Positions 10,203-18,932 of a stretch of DNA of 56,968 bases are shown here, piece after piece. How positions within the stretch are numbered: the first letter of the stretch is position 1; each line of letters opens with the position of its first letter. Both the position numbers and the translations under genes were made by a program. Under the pieces are notes generated by a model that was not told where the DNA came from, did not search any database, and saw only the letters and a list, made by a program, of their open reading frames with translations. The stretch comes from Candidatus Electronema sp. GTDB lineage: Bacteria > Desulfobacterota > Desulfobulbia > Desulfobulbales > Desulfobulbaceae. The stretch covers positions 1-56,968 of the forward strand of contig JAPEVH010000086.1 in assembly GCA_026645415.1 (NCBI GenBank), written 5' to 3'.

Positions 10203-10291
10203 TTTTCCCTCCTGAAATCAGGAAATTTATCAGCTATCCTCCGCTTCCGGCCACTAGGCACGCAACGGTCTGCTGCATCAATGGTTGAAAG

Positions 10292-10320
10292 AAGGTAAAC
10301 ATAACCTTATAGTAAGTCAA
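10292..10320 (-). promoter_or_regulatory. Candidate lon promoter with dyad
   Basis: Reading minus, TTGACT (10320-10315) and TACCTT (10297-10292) are spaced 17 bp apart. An imperfect dyad AAGGT...ACCTT lies between and over the boxes, so a regulator could bind the spacer. It is about 90 bp upstream of the lon start. The call rests on pattern only. Confidence 0.4.
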
Positions 10321-10382
10321 GCCGGAGGCGTGGGCAAAACACTGTCTGAGCCTCTTTTTTTCTGCTGTCCACCGAGGTGACC

Positions 10383-11183
10383 ATGCTTTTTCCTGCTTCT
10401 TTTTTCAATCTGGATGACTTTGAGCACTCTGCAATCTTTGAGAATACTGTCTATATCTGGGAGGCTCTCAAAAACCTCAAATCATATATACGGAGACTCA
10501 GTAGCGAACCGCTCCACCATGCGCGCTTGCAAGATGGGATCCCTTTGCCCTGCCATCTGATTTTTTATGAAGGCAAATTGCGAGAGGCAACGGATTGTGT
10601 CATTACTTGGGGTGATGCAACCAAAGGTGAATTGCGTGTTTCCTGTGCTGGGCAAGACTTACTTGGAGCCTCTGTGCTCATGGCTGGGGCCGTGCTGATG
10701 GGCAATGGGTTTCATCTTGGTAAAGGTGTCTTCATTGAATCTGGTGCCCTCATTAAAGGGCCAGCAGTGCTCGGCGATTATACCGAGGTCCGCCAAGGAG
10801 CCTATCTGCGTGGCTATTGTTTGACTGGTAAGCGCTGCATTATTGGTCATGCTACGGAAGTTAAACACTCAATTTTTCTCAACGATGCCAAAGCTGGTCA
10901 TTTTGCCTATCTTGGTGATTCTATTCTTGGCAATGAAACCAATCTCGGCGCAGGGACTAAATTTGCGAATCTTCGCTTTTTACCGGGCAATGTTCCAGTG
11001 CGCACTCCCAATAGATTACTCGACAGCGGCCTGCGTAAGTTTGGAGCAATTCTAGGCGATCACACACAAACTGGTTGCAATTCAGTCACTAATCCCGGTA
11101 CATTGATCGGCCCAGACAGTTTGTTACTACCTAACACAACTGCCCCTTCTGGATATCATCCAGCAAAATCCATTCTCCGGTAA
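10383..11183 (+). CDS. Left-handed beta-helix (hexapeptide) acyl/nucleotidyl-transferase-like protein
   Basis: The C-terminal two thirds (about 85-265) is a run of hexapeptide turns, for example VLMAGAVLMGNGFHLGKG, ALIKGPAVLGDYTEVRQGAY and SILGNETNLGAGTKF, giving a left-handed parallel beta-helix. It resembles the GlmU acetyltransferase half, whose family often builds UDP-sugars, but the GlmU pyrophosphorylase domain is absent. The short N-terminal part (LDDFEHSAIFENTVYIWEAL) is typical of stand-alone GlmU-like proteins. I chose the ATG at 10383 because GAGG lies just upstream; a GTG at 10377 is possible. Substrate unknown. Confidence 0.75.
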   Translation: MLFPASFFNLDDFEHSAIFENTVYIWEALKNLKSYIRRLSSEPLHHARLQDGIPLPCHLIFYEGKLREATDCVITWGDATKGELRVSCAGQDLLGASVLMAGAVLMGNGFHLGKGVFIESGALIKGPAVLGDYTEVRQGAYLRGYCLTGKRCIIGHATEVKHSIFLNDAKAGHFAYLGDSILGNETNLGAGTKFANLRFLPGNVPVRTPNRLLDSGLRKFGAILGDHTQTGCNSVTNPGTLIGPDSLLLPNTTAPSGYHPAKSILR

Positions 11184-11211
11184 ATAAAAATACGACATGT
11201 CCGCGTTTCGA

Positions 11212-11265
11212 CACCAGTGCTGAAACTGCCTTCACACTGGTGTGGAAGCTGTCCGCATACCAGTG
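11212..11265. repeat. 23-bp-period dyad array 3
   Basis: Three cores start at 11212 (CACCAGTG), 11235 (CACTGGTG) and 11258 (TACCAGTG), exactly 23 bp apart. The second is the reverse complement of the first, with arms extended to nine bases. The stretches after cores 1 and 2 are also alike (CTGAAACTGCCTTCA and TGGAAGCTGTCCGCA). The core differs from arrays 1 and 2, but the period and the flipping orientation are the same. The array sits between two convergent genes and runs into the last codons of the minus-strand one. Confidence 0.8.
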
Positions 11266-11648
11266 CCCTCCATCCGCCTTTCGCTGATCTTCTTTTTTCT
11301 GTTGACAGAAGCCACATTCGTTTCTACGCTGGCATGTACTGTCTGTTCTGGCGATTTTAGCTGCCCTTGCTCGGCGTATTCATACAGGGCAAAGAAGAAA
11401 CCAAAAAAGATGCCAATGGCAAAAAAGATGCGGAAAATCCTATCCCAAGGTATTTTTTTGCCGTGGTGCAGATATTGAATGATCCGCACTGCAATAAACG
11501 TAAAGCCGATGCAGTAAGGCGCAGTGGTCAGTAGCTGCATGAGCGTGCCTGCCAGCATCTCCCCGACAGTAGTGCCACCTCGCAGATGGAAAAGAAGATA
11601 AAGCAAGGCGGCAAAGGTAAAAGTTATTTTTTCTTTAATGGTGTTCAT
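11232..11648 (-). CDS. Small membrane protein of unknown function
   Basis: About 138 residues with three hydrophobic segments (ITFTFAALLYLLFHL, QLLTTAPYCIGFTFIAV, IFRIFFAIGIFFGFFFALY) and a basic, polar C-terminal tail. The start is taken at the ATG at 11648; a TTG at 11735 would extend it upstream over the divergent gene. There is no clear Shine-Dalgarno. Its start lies 3 bp from the divergent gene at 11652, so both promoters must be inside the neighbour's coding region if both starts are right. The last residues (about MRTASTPV) are encoded by repeat array 3. I do not recognise the family. Confidence 0.55.
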   Translation of the reverse strand: MNTIKEKITFTFAALLYLLFHLRGGTTVGEMLAGTLMQLLTTAPYCIGFTFIAVRIIQYLHHGKKIPWDRIFRIFFAIGIFFGFFFALYEYAEQGQLKSPEQTVHASVETNVASVNRKKKISERRMEGTGMRTASTPV

Positions 11649-11651
11649 CGT

Positions 11652-12620
11652 ATGCTTGCGGAAATTGCTTATATTTTCCCGGATACCCGGCCTAAGGACG
11701 AAGTGCTGTTCCCTCTTGTACAGCTTTTTACGCAAGCTGTCTACCTTGCACCCGTGGAAAACGACCTGCCAAAAGTCCTGTCACCATTGGCAAAGGACTT
11801 GTTAGCACAGGATATTCTCCGCTTTGATTGTCCTGCGCCACTGGGTAATGACCGAGAGCGTTTCCTCTGCTTGGTCAAGGAACTGCGGCAGCGGCCTGCT
11901 GATTACGCTCATCTTGCCCTAACTGGCTTGAGTAACCAAGAGCCAGCAGAGAGCAAAAATGCGATTATGAGTGCAGTGCGGAAACAGAGGGACAGCGCGA
12001 CAGAAAGCAAGGCGGCTGCATTCTGGCAGGCAAGGCTCGTGTTGAAGTTGGGGGAGATGATCGAGCAGGAGGAAGAGGAAATCCGCCAAAGTCTGCATCA
12101 GCTTGCCCTGCGAGAACATGGCCTACTCCAAGCATTACGTGATAATGATCAAGCCGCAGCAGTATCCAAGTCATCAGCAGCTCCGCCAGATAATAGCCGC
12201 GCCCGTTTGCGGCTCAAGGCATGGCAAAAGCTCTTTACTGGCAATCAGCAACTCTTACCTTCTTGCATTTTTATCACTTCTAATCAAGATGCTTTTGATG
12301 CTCTCATAGAAAAAAAGAGCATGGAGCCGCAATCAACCGTGACCCTATCCCTGCCTGCCTTTTTCTCAAGAGACAGCGATCTTATTGATCAGCGGCATAA
12401 TTTCCAGCAAGCAACAGCGCATCTGATCAACGATCTACTAAGCACTTCTGCGCAAGAGACTTGGGAAAAGGTCATGAACCAATATTATCCAGAGGCAGAA
12501 TACGGCAGAGCTTATTTGCTGCTCTATGTGCTATCTGGTAAATTCTTTACAGAGCAAGACGAAGCGTCTGCCCTAACAAGCGGGGCAGAAACAGTGATTG
12601 GTGTATTGAAAACAGGATGA
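11652..12620 (+). CDS. Conserved-type hypothetical protein, first gene of surface block
   Basis: About 322 soluble residues, largely helical, with no signal peptide. There is a charged helix LGEMIEQEEEEIRQSLHQLALRE cut by short breaks (about 145-170) that may be a coiled coil. I do not recognise a domain. The ATG at 11652 is the first that avoids overlap with the divergent gene; the frame is open further up to 11586. Its TGA overlaps the next start as ATGA (12617-12620), so the two are translationally coupled and probably act together. Confidence 0.6.
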   Translation: MLAEIAYIFPDTRPKDEVLFPLVQLFTQAVYLAPVENDLPKVLSPLAKDLLAQDILRFDCPAPLGNDRERFLCLVKELRQRPADYAHLALTGLSNQEPAESKNAIMSAVRKQRDSATESKAAAFWQARLVLKLGEMIEQEEEEIRQSLHQLALREHGLLQALRDNDQAAAVSKSSAAPPDNSRARLRLKAWQKLFTGNQQLLPSCIFITSNQDAFDALIEKKSMEPQSTVTLSLPAFFSRDSDLIDQRHNFQQATAHLINDLLSTSAQETWEKVMNQYYPEAEYGRAYLLLYVLSGKFFTEQDEASALTSGAETVIGVLKTG

Positions 12621-13138
12621 AAGATATAGATTCTTTTGCTGTATCGCAATATGTACGAATACTCTTTTGGTGCCTTTTCTCCTCGTTGTTTATTAGTACC
12701 GTACTGGCATACAGAATGGGAAGTTTGGTCCCAATTCTTGTAGGTATTTTGATCAGCATCGTTGCATCAGTTCCGCTCTTGTTTGTTATCAATCGTATTT
12801 CTGACACCTTTGGATCTCTGTATAGCGGCAGAGGCACCGGAGCCACGCTGCAAGAACAGCTCGCAGGTGAACTAATAAAAGGTAAACATTTAAAGTCGGA
12901 AAAACGCTTTGCAGAAGCGTTGCAAACCGTCAATCGCATTCTTGAACAAATGCCTGAATATGCAGAGGCACTCTTGCTCAAAGCTCAGATTTTATCCGAA
13001 GGCTTTGCTAATAATATAGCAGCGAAAGACTGCCTCAAAAAACTCATTAGGCTAGAATCAGTTCCTAATGAAACAACGCGACAATGGGCAAAGGGGATGC
13101 TAGAGGATATTGACATGAAATTGAGAAAAGAAATCTAA
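12617..13138 (+). CDS. Membrane-anchored TPR-like protein
   Basis: 173 residues: two N-terminal membrane helices (about 12-32, ILFWCLFSSLFISTVLAY; about 36-58, LVPILVGILISIVASVPLLF) followed by a cytoplasmic helical part with a TPR-like pair (GKHLKSEKRFAEALQTVNRI, MPEYAEALLLKAQIL). It probably scaffolds other proteins at the inner membrane. The ATGA overlap with the preceding unknown gene suggests a functional pair. The specific role is unknown. Confidence 0.65.
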   Translation: MKDIDSFAVSQYVRILFWCLFSSLFISTVLAYRMGSLVPILVGILISIVASVPLLFVINRISDTFGSLYSGRGTGATLQEQLAGELIKGKHLKSEKRFAEALQTVNRILEQMPEYAEALLLKAQILSEGFANNIAAKDCLKKLIRLESVPNETTRQWAKGMLEDIDMKLRKEI

Positions 13139-13263
13139 TATCAGCTTGTTCCAGAGATAAGTGAAACAGCGAATAAAAATAATTTCACGGCGTATTTTTT
13201 TGAAGTCGTAACAAGTTGTGTCCTGTAACCCACCAAAGAACCCTTAGACAATACCTCTTAGAA

Positions 13264-13503
13264 ATGAAACAGTTGTATCTCACTGGAAAAAATTACGATT
13301 TAGGTGAGGGCGAGATTGGGCGAATCATTCGTACTCTCTTGTGCAGCAAAATCGTTCCTCTGGGTAATCTTGGCGGCGGGGCGCAGCTACGAGGGCTGCT
13401 TGTCCTTTTCCTTTCACATGCTCTCGGTGGAATCATCTTTCCTCTACTTGTTCCTTTTGAAGACAAGCTCCACAGCCTTTATCAGCGGATCAGAAAACAA
13501 TAA
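13264..13503 (+). CDS. Small hypothetical membrane-associated protein
   Basis: About 79 residues starting MKQLYLTGKNYDLGEGEIG, with one hydrophobic stretch (LRGLLVLFLSHALGGIIFPLLV). The frame is open further to 13216. The ribosome site is weak, but the TAA overlaps the next ATG (TAATG at 13501-13505), which supports translation and coupling to the acyltransferase. Family unknown. Confidence 0.5.
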   Translation: MKQLYLTGKNYDLGEGEIGRIIRTLLCSKIVPLGNLGGGAQLRGLLVLFLSHALGGIIFPLLVPFEDKLHSLYQRIRKQ

Positions 13504-15134
13504 TGCTGCGCAGCCGAAAGAATTGGCTGCCCCTAACCGCAGCTCTGTTTCTCTTTGCAATTTTACATAGTATCTGCGCCCATGCGCTCTCCGAGGCCGC
13601 CTTTATTGAAGTCCTTGTTGAGCTAGATCATCGAGATCGCCTTCAAGTATTTTATTCAAGTGGTGGCGATTTTAAAGAGCAGCATTCGTCGTTTTCAGCA
13701 ATGATCGAGCCATGGCAGCAACAGACCGTGCGTATTCCCCTACATTCTGTATCAGCGCAGCGACTACGACTCGACTTAGGAGAAAAATCCGGTAAAGTAC
13801 GGCTATATAGGATGACTGTGGTAGGAACTTTTGCTAAAAATGTGGTACTCGCTGCGCCAGACATCTTTCGCCACTTTAACAGTCATGCAGAAAATACAGA
13901 AGTTCGCCTGCAAAAAGATGCAGTAGTGATCCAAACGAGCGAGGATTCCTACATAGTCTGCCAAGAGCCACTCTTGCAGCCGAATCTTTTCTTGCTGTAT
14001 AGCTTACCACCATTTTTTGCCCTGTTAGCTTTCTTCTTTCTCCAGCAAATAGATTTTAGCCAACTAGCTCCTTTTGCCGACCTGCGCAGCAAAAAACCCT
14101 CTGTAGGCGAGAACATCAATGCCTTAGATGGATTACGCGCTCTTGCTCTGCTCATGGTTGTGGCAGACCACACTTGGGGTTGGTTTTCTGGTACAGGCCG
14201 GAGCGGCGTGTGGGTTTTTATGACCTTGAGCGGTTTTCTCTTGGCTAAACCCTTTGTTCAACAGCCCGCCCGCGCTCTATCTTTTTCCTTTCTCCGCCAC
14301 TTTTTCACCCGCCGGATAAAAAGAATCCTTCCAATCTATTACACCTACGTTTCACTGGAATTCCTTCTCCAAGGACGGCTAGAAGAGGCAGCCTTACATT
14401 TTCTCTTTCTCAAAGGGAGCGGTCATCTCTGGGTTGTGCCGCAGGAGATGCTGTTTTATCTTCTAACGCCGTTCCTGATGTTGTTTTGTCTCCTGCTTTT
14501 CCGCATCTGGCCGTGGCTCATTATTCTAGGACTTGTTGGCTTGATTGCTCTTGCGAAGCATTTTGACGAGGTAATCTTATTGCTGGGCGGTTTGAATGGT
14601 CAAATACCCCTTTACTTTGGTGTATTTCTCGGCGGGGTGCTGGCTTCTTGGCTTTATTACGGTTTCTGGAAAGGAGTACGTTTAGGAGAGCGAGCGAGGC
14701 AGGCTGCCGCTACTATGGCATTACTGATTCTCTTGTTTTTTCTGCTTTTCTCCCATGAGAAAAACGGCATTGGTTTCCACTTGCTGACCCTGTTGCACCT
14801 AAGCAGCGGCCAAGAACATCGTTTTTTGGCTTTAGCATATTATCCTTGGTTTGCAGCAGCAGCTACCGTACTGATTTTAGCTGTACTGGTAGCAGGAAAC
14901 ATGCCAAGCCTTCGCTTTCTCTCCAGTTTACCACTACGAGCACTCAGCTTGGTCTCGTTCAGTGTCTATATTTTTCATACCTTGATTATTGATATACTCC
15001 GTAAGGGTGCCGAGCTGTACTTTAATAGCCATCTAGTTGGTGCTCCATTGTTTATCCTTACGCTTGTCTGGGCATATTTTTTTGCCTGCATTACCTATTC
15101 GCTGATTGAGCGACCTTTTCTTCGCTCCGCATAA
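13503..15134 (+). CDS. Acyltransferase-3 family membrane protein with N-terminal extracytoplasmic domain
   Basis: A multi-pass membrane O-acyltransferase of the OafA/YrhL type, which acylates cell-surface glycans. The core begins near residue 200 with the signature LDGLRALALLMVVADHTW and continues with SGVWVFMTLSGFLLAKPF and about ten membrane helices. Before it, a signal-like helix leads into about 130 residues of extracytoplasmic beta-rich sequence (VELDHRDRLQVFYSS, RLRLDLGEKSGKVRLYRMTVVG) and a further helix. The same domain is recognisable at the N-terminus of the next gene. The acceptor glycan is unknown. Confidence 0.85.
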   Translation: MLRSRKNWLPLTAALFLFAILHSICAHALSEAAFIEVLVELDHRDRLQVFYSSGGDFKEQHSSFSAMIEPWQQQTVRIPLHSVSAQRLRLDLGEKSGKVRLYRMTVVGTFAKNVVLAAPDIFRHFNSHAENTEVRLQKDAVVIQTSEDSYIVCQEPLLQPNLFLLYSLPPFFALLAFFFLQQIDFSQLAPFADLRSKKPSVGENINALDGLRALALLMVVADHTWGWFSGTGRSGVWVFMTLSGFLLAKPFVQQPARALSFSFLRHFFTRRIKRILPIYYTYVSLEFLLQGRLEEAALHFLFLKGSGHLWVVPQEMLFYLLTPFLMLFCLLLFRIWPWLIILGLVGLIALAKHFDEVILLLGGLNGQIPLYFGVFLGGVLASWLYYGFWKGVRLGERARQAAATMALLILLFFLLFSHEKNGIGFHLLTLLHLSSGQEHRFLALAYYPWFAAAATVLILAVLVAGNMPSLRFLSSLPLRALSLVSFSVYIFHTLIIDILRKGAELYFNSHLVGAPLFILTLVWAYFFACITYSLIERPFLRSA

Positions 15135-15152
15135 TTTTTCCTAAAACGTTCC

Positions 15153-17099
15153 ATGCAGCTTTCCTCCCTGTTTCAGTGGTGTCCCTCTGTCCTTCCTTTG
15201 TATGGACTCAGTGCAACAACAACGATAGCAGAAGAAGACTCATCCAAACGTAAAACTTGGCTTTTTCTTCTAATCTTAGTCGCTGCGTTTAGTATGGTCT
15301 ATTACTTTCTCATTTTTAATCGGGCATTGATTGAGTTGAAATTAGAGACTGATACGCGCACTGTGCTGAAAGTCTACTGGCCTGATCAACAGGGGCGTTA
15401 CAGTGAAAAACAATCAGCGCAACTCTTAATTAAACCGAGAGTAAAAGACTACACGATTCGTACTACAGACATTTCCGGCCTTGATCATCTGCGTTTAGAT
15501 CCGAGCGAGAATAAGATAGCCAATATCAGCTTGCACCGTATTGCGGTACGACAAATAGGTTTTCCACTTTTTGAACTTCGCAAGCATTCTGATTTTGCTA
15601 CGCATCTCAAAGTGGTTGCAAATGTGGATGTAGTGACCTCTGTCCCAGAAGGCGGCATACGTCTGCACATCAACCATGTTGATCCACAGCTCAAACTTAT
15701 GCTGCCGAAAATGAAACGGCAGATTCCTTGGCTGCTGGTGCTAGAGCACGGACTAGGAATTCTGGGATTGGCTATTGGATGCCTTGTTGTTTCTCGAATT
15801 TTTTCAGGTGGGCTTGAATTTATTCCAATACTGGCTGTCTTTGTCTTTGCGTTAATTATTGTTATGGCTTCGATCAGTGCTTTTAATACCCATCCTGATG
15901 AGTCAGTGCATGTGGCGGCGGGCAGCTATTATATTACACACAATTTGCCACCTAAAGTTGGCGACCCAGCTTTTGCAAATACTTACAGCGTTTATGGCGT
16001 TTCCCGGCTTAATTCTGGCGAAATTTATTATCTATTGGCAGGAAAGTTTCTTCGGTTGATTAGTCCGTTGCATCTGCAAGCCTATATGGGAATGCGTACG
16101 TTCAACGTCCTACTTTTCTTTATTCTATTGCTGGCATCCAGTAAGGTAGGATTTCGTCCTTTTCTCCTGCCGCTGCTGATTTCGCCGCAAATCTGGTATC
16201 TTTTCAGCTATGCAGACTCCGAGGTGCTTTCGCTCTCTTTGACGCTACTGGGAGCTTGGCAGCTTGCAGCCCACAACTCACCTCTAAATCGTCTCCTGCG
16301 AGATGAACCAGAGAAGTTTATTTGGCTTACCCCGCTGCACATTGGCCTACTACTTGGCCTCTTACTCCTGCAAAAACAGAATTTCTATTTTCTTTACGTG
16401 TTTTTCTTTTGCTACTTTTTCTGGCGGCTCTGGCTTGCTCCGCCGACTTGGAGTAAAAGAACTATTGTCCGCTTTATTGCTATTATTTTAATTGGTGGCC
16501 TCTTCTTCAGTATCGTCAAGACCACTGATGCTTGGGTTAATGATTTTAAAAAGGGTGAGCTAGAGTTGGCCGCTCGCGAGCAGTATGCTGAACAGATGTA
16601 TAAACCCAGTACCGAACTGGCAAAAAAACATCCGTATCTGCAACTACGTGACCGGGGCAAAACGCTACGCCAAATGCTAAACATTGATCGTTGGGGAGAA
16701 AACTCTTTTAGAACTGCCTTTGGCGTTTATGGATATACCCAGTATTCAGCGCCTTTTGCTTATTATGATTATGTGCGGTTTGTTGGGATGCTCTTGATAC
16801 TGGTTCTAGCTATTACTCTGCTCCGCGCTGGTCTGCCTGGTCTAAGCCTACTCGGACTCGCCATTGCTTGGAGCCTTTTCTTTCTTGCTGGCTTGATCCA
16901 TCATGCGTGGACTGTAGATTTTCAGGCCCAAGGTCGATATCTTCTGCCAATGGTACCAATGTTTGCCATGCTCTATTATCATTGCCAACGAATTTTGAGC
17001 AAACCGTTTTTTTATAGTTTGTTCTTTCTTCTCTTTCTGCTTTCAGTGTATAATTTTGTCTTTATCGGCTTACACGATATTGGCAAGTCTTTAATATGA
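15153..17099 (+). CDS. DUF2142-like GT-C membrane glycosyltransferase
   Basis: 648 residues, many membrane helices. The family-like motif NTHPDESVHVAAGSYYITH (about 250-270) has the acidic pair of GT-C glycosyltransferases using lipid-linked sugars, and the C-terminal QAQGRYLLPMVPMFAMLYYH is typical of DUF2142 proteins. The N-terminus has one membrane helix and then a beta-rich domain (IELKLETDTRTVLKVYW, LDHLRLDPSENKIANISLHRI) like that of the preceding acyltransferase. It starts 18 bp after the acyltransferase, in the same direction, probably as one operon for surface polysaccharide. No Shine-Dalgarno is clear. Confidence 0.75.
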   Translation: MQLSSLFQWCPSVLPLYGLSATTTIAEEDSSKRKTWLFLLILVAAFSMVYYFLIFNRALIELKLETDTRTVLKVYWPDQQGRYSEKQSAQLLIKPRVKDYTIRTTDISGLDHLRLDPSENKIANISLHRIAVRQIGFPLFELRKHSDFATHLKVVANVDVVTSVPEGGIRLHINHVDPQLKLMLPKMKRQIPWLLVLEHGLGILGLAIGCLVVSRIFSGGLEFIPILAVFVFALIIVMASISAFNTHPDESVHVAAGSYYITHNLPPKVGDPAFANTYSVYGVSRLNSGEIYYLLAGKFLRLISPLHLQAYMGMRTFNVLLFFILLLASSKVGFRPFLLPLLISPQIWYLFSYADSEVLSLSLTLLGAWQLAAHNSPLNRLLRDEPEKFIWLTPLHIGLLLGLLLLQKQNFYFLYVFFFCYFFWRLWLAPPTWSKRTIVRFIAIILIGGLFFSIVKTTDAWVNDFKKGELELAAREQYAEQMYKPSTELAKKHPYLQLRDRGKTLRQMLNIDRWGENSFRTAFGVYGYTQYSAPFAYYDYVRFVGMLLILVLAITLLRAGLPGLSLLGLAIAWSLFFLAGLIHHAWTVDFQAQGRYLLPMVPMFAMLYYHCQRILSKPFFYSLFFLLFLLSVYNFVFIGLHDIGKSLI

Positions 17100-17152
17100 A
17101 ATGATATTGGAAATATCTTTCAATAAATTGTCCAATCAGAGAGAGGAAAACA

Positions 17153-17893
17153 ATGCCTTGGAACAACACCGTACTTGGGACTGCACTGCTTGCAAGCCTG
17201 CTTGCTGCCACACCCTGTTGGGGAGCAGAGCAGGAGATTGTCTGGTCACAGACTGATGGCCTGCGCTATGAAATCTATCACAGCTCGACCACAGAAGGAG
17301 TCTGGGAACAGCCAGAAAAACTGACAGATAATAATGCTAATAACCACCATCCAGCTTTTGCTATCGCGCCAAATGGTACGAGATGGATATTTTGGTCAGC
17401 AGTGCGACCTGATGGTATAAGCATTCAGTATCTTGTTGGCGATGATGGTAAATGGTCTGAGCCAATCTCTTTAAAAATGGAAGAAATTAGCTCGTCAATT
17501 GCTCCCTCTGTGCTGATTGATGAGAAAGGCGTAGTCTGGATGGTCTGGGCAGGGAATAACGGCACAAATCAAGATGAAGTGTACTGGAATCGTTACACAG
17601 GTTCATCTTGGCAAAAACCGCAGATGATCAATACTGCCAATCAAGTTCCTGACATCAGACCAGAGATCAGTCGTAATGAGCAAGGGCAACTCGAAGTCCG
17701 TTGGCAGGGTTTCCGAGAAGGAAAATACAGAGACCTTGTTTCTGTCTGGAATGGTTCTGCTTGGTCTCCTGAACAGGAGTTTGAAAAAGAAAAGAAGGAA
17801 AACAAAGAACTACCTGTTCTACCTGATTTTGTTCCGCAAGGGAGTCAGTATGTGCTCCTTGAGGTGCCAGCTAGCAAGGAGACAGGGAAATGA
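17153..17893 (+). CDS. Secreted beta-propeller-like repeat protein
   Basis: A signal peptide ([20 protein letters not shown], cleavage near residue 24) is followed by about four WxxxG-type repeats: [53 protein letters not shown] and [20 protein letters not shown]. These resemble sialidase-like propeller blades, but 246 residues give too few blades for a closed ring, so it may oligomerise. SD GAGAGAGG precedes the ATG. Its TGA overlaps the next start (ATGA, 17890-17893), tying it to the esterase. No catalytic residue can be assigned. Confidence 0.65.
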   Translation: MPWNNTVLGTALLASLLAATPCWGAEQEIVWSQTDGLRYEIYHSSTTEGVWEQPEKLTDNNANNHHPAFAIAPNGTRWIFWSAVRPDGISIQYLVGDDGKWSEPISLKMEEISSSIAPSVLIDEKGVVWMVWAGNNGTNQDEVYWNRYTGSSWQKPQMINTANQVPDIRPEISRNEQGQLEVRWQGFREGKYRDLVSVWNGSAWSPEQEFEKEKKENKELPVLPDFVPQGSQYVLLEVPASKETGK

Positions 17894-18867
17894 AATTGGC
17901 AACTTGGTTCCAAGTCTGCACAATACTGGTACTTTATTTTGTGGTAGGCTTGGCGCAAAGTCACGCAGCAGATATTGTCCTTTGTTTTGGTGATTCCATT
18001 ACCGCAGGATATGAGAGCGGCGCAGCTTCAGCCTATCCTACCTACCTGCAACCTATGCTCGATGCCAACGTGTTTACTGTAGTAAATGCGGGCAAAGGTG
18101 GTGAAGATACCTACAGTGGTGTTTCTCGGTTTGCGTCTGTGCTTGCTACCTATCAGCCCAAATATGTGCTTATCATGGAAGGGGCGAATGATGTTGTTGA
18201 GAGAATTTCCTCTTCTGCTACCAGCTTCAATCTCGCAGAGATGGTCCAACAAACCAAGGATGCTGGGGCAACGCCAATCATGTCTACGATCACTCCAAAT
18301 GAAGGCGACAGCTACACACCTGAAAACTATAATCCTGAGATTATCAAAGTAGCCGCAGACAATGGCGTGACCTTGGTTGATACCTACAGTAAAGTGGCCG
18401 CTGATTGGGCAAGTCTTAACTTTGATGGTATGCACCCAAACAGCGATGGTGCCTATATCATTGCAGAAGGATTTGCCGCGCAGCTCACCAGCATTAAAAG
18501 TAGTCAAGATGGTGGCGGCGGTGGTAGCAGCGGCTGCTTTATAGCCACGGCTGCTTATGGAACAGCCTTAGAACATCATGTTATTCTGCTGAAGAGATTC
18601 CGTGACCTCTACTTGCTGACAAATTCGCCAGGTAAGGCATTTGTCAAATTCTATTATACATATTCACCACCAATCGCCCATTTTATTGCCCAGAATAGTC
18701 TTGCCCGGATGACAGTAAGAACTGCTTTATTACCGCTTTTGGCTACAGCGTGGCTTGCTGTAGATGCGACACCTGTTCAGCAGACTGCGGTGCTGTTACT
18801 GGTATATTGTCTGATTCTCGCATCAGTATGGACTGTGCGACAGCGGAAAAAGAATATCGTACAATGA
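17890..18867 (+). CDS. SGNH/GDSL esterase with CFI-box C-terminal domain
   Basis: An exported serine esterase. A signal peptide is followed by block [14 protein letters not shown] (Ser), block III GANDV and block [10 protein letters not shown] (Asp and His), the SGNH triad. A Gly/Ser linker (about 205-212) leads to [17 protein letters not shown] and a tail with two hydrophobic helices ending in RQRKK. This tail is the CFI-box C-terminal domain, thought to be an anchoring or sorting module. With the acyltransferase three genes upstream it could trim O-acyl groups on the same surface glycan; that link is inference. Confidence 0.85.
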   Translation: MKLATWFQVCTILVLYFVVGLAQSHAADIVLCFGDSITAGYESGAASAYPTYLQPMLDANVFTVVNAGKGGEDTYSGVSRFASVLATYQPKYVLIMEGANDVVERISSSATSFNLAEMVQQTKDAGATPIMSTITPNEGDSYTPENYNPEIIKVAADNGVTLVDTYSKVAADWASLNFDGMHPNSDGAYIIAEGFAAQLTSIKSSQDGGGGGSSGCFIATAAYGTALEHHVILLKRFRDLYLLTNSPGKAFVKFYYTYSPPIAHFIAQNSLARMTVRTALLPLLATAWLAVDATPVQQTAVLLLVYCLILASVWTVRQRKKNIVQ

Positions 18868-18874
18868 AGTAATG

Positions 18875-18910
18875 AACGGGCTGTTTTGTTTACGATGCAG
18901 CCCGCTTTTC
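18875..18910 (+). terminator. Terminator after esterase
   Basis: CGGGCTG (18877-18883) pairs with CAGCCCG (18898-18904), followed by CTTTTC. It sits between the convergent ends of the surface block and the histidine kinase and could serve the plus strand. Confidence 0.65.
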
Positions 18911-18932
18911 CTCTCTCTAGTGTCTCAAAGAG

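Noticed and set aside
13195-13215. AGTCGTAACAAG resembling the 16S rRNA 3' end
   Set aside because: Only a dozen bases match; no anti-Shine-Dalgarno context or rRNA body around it.
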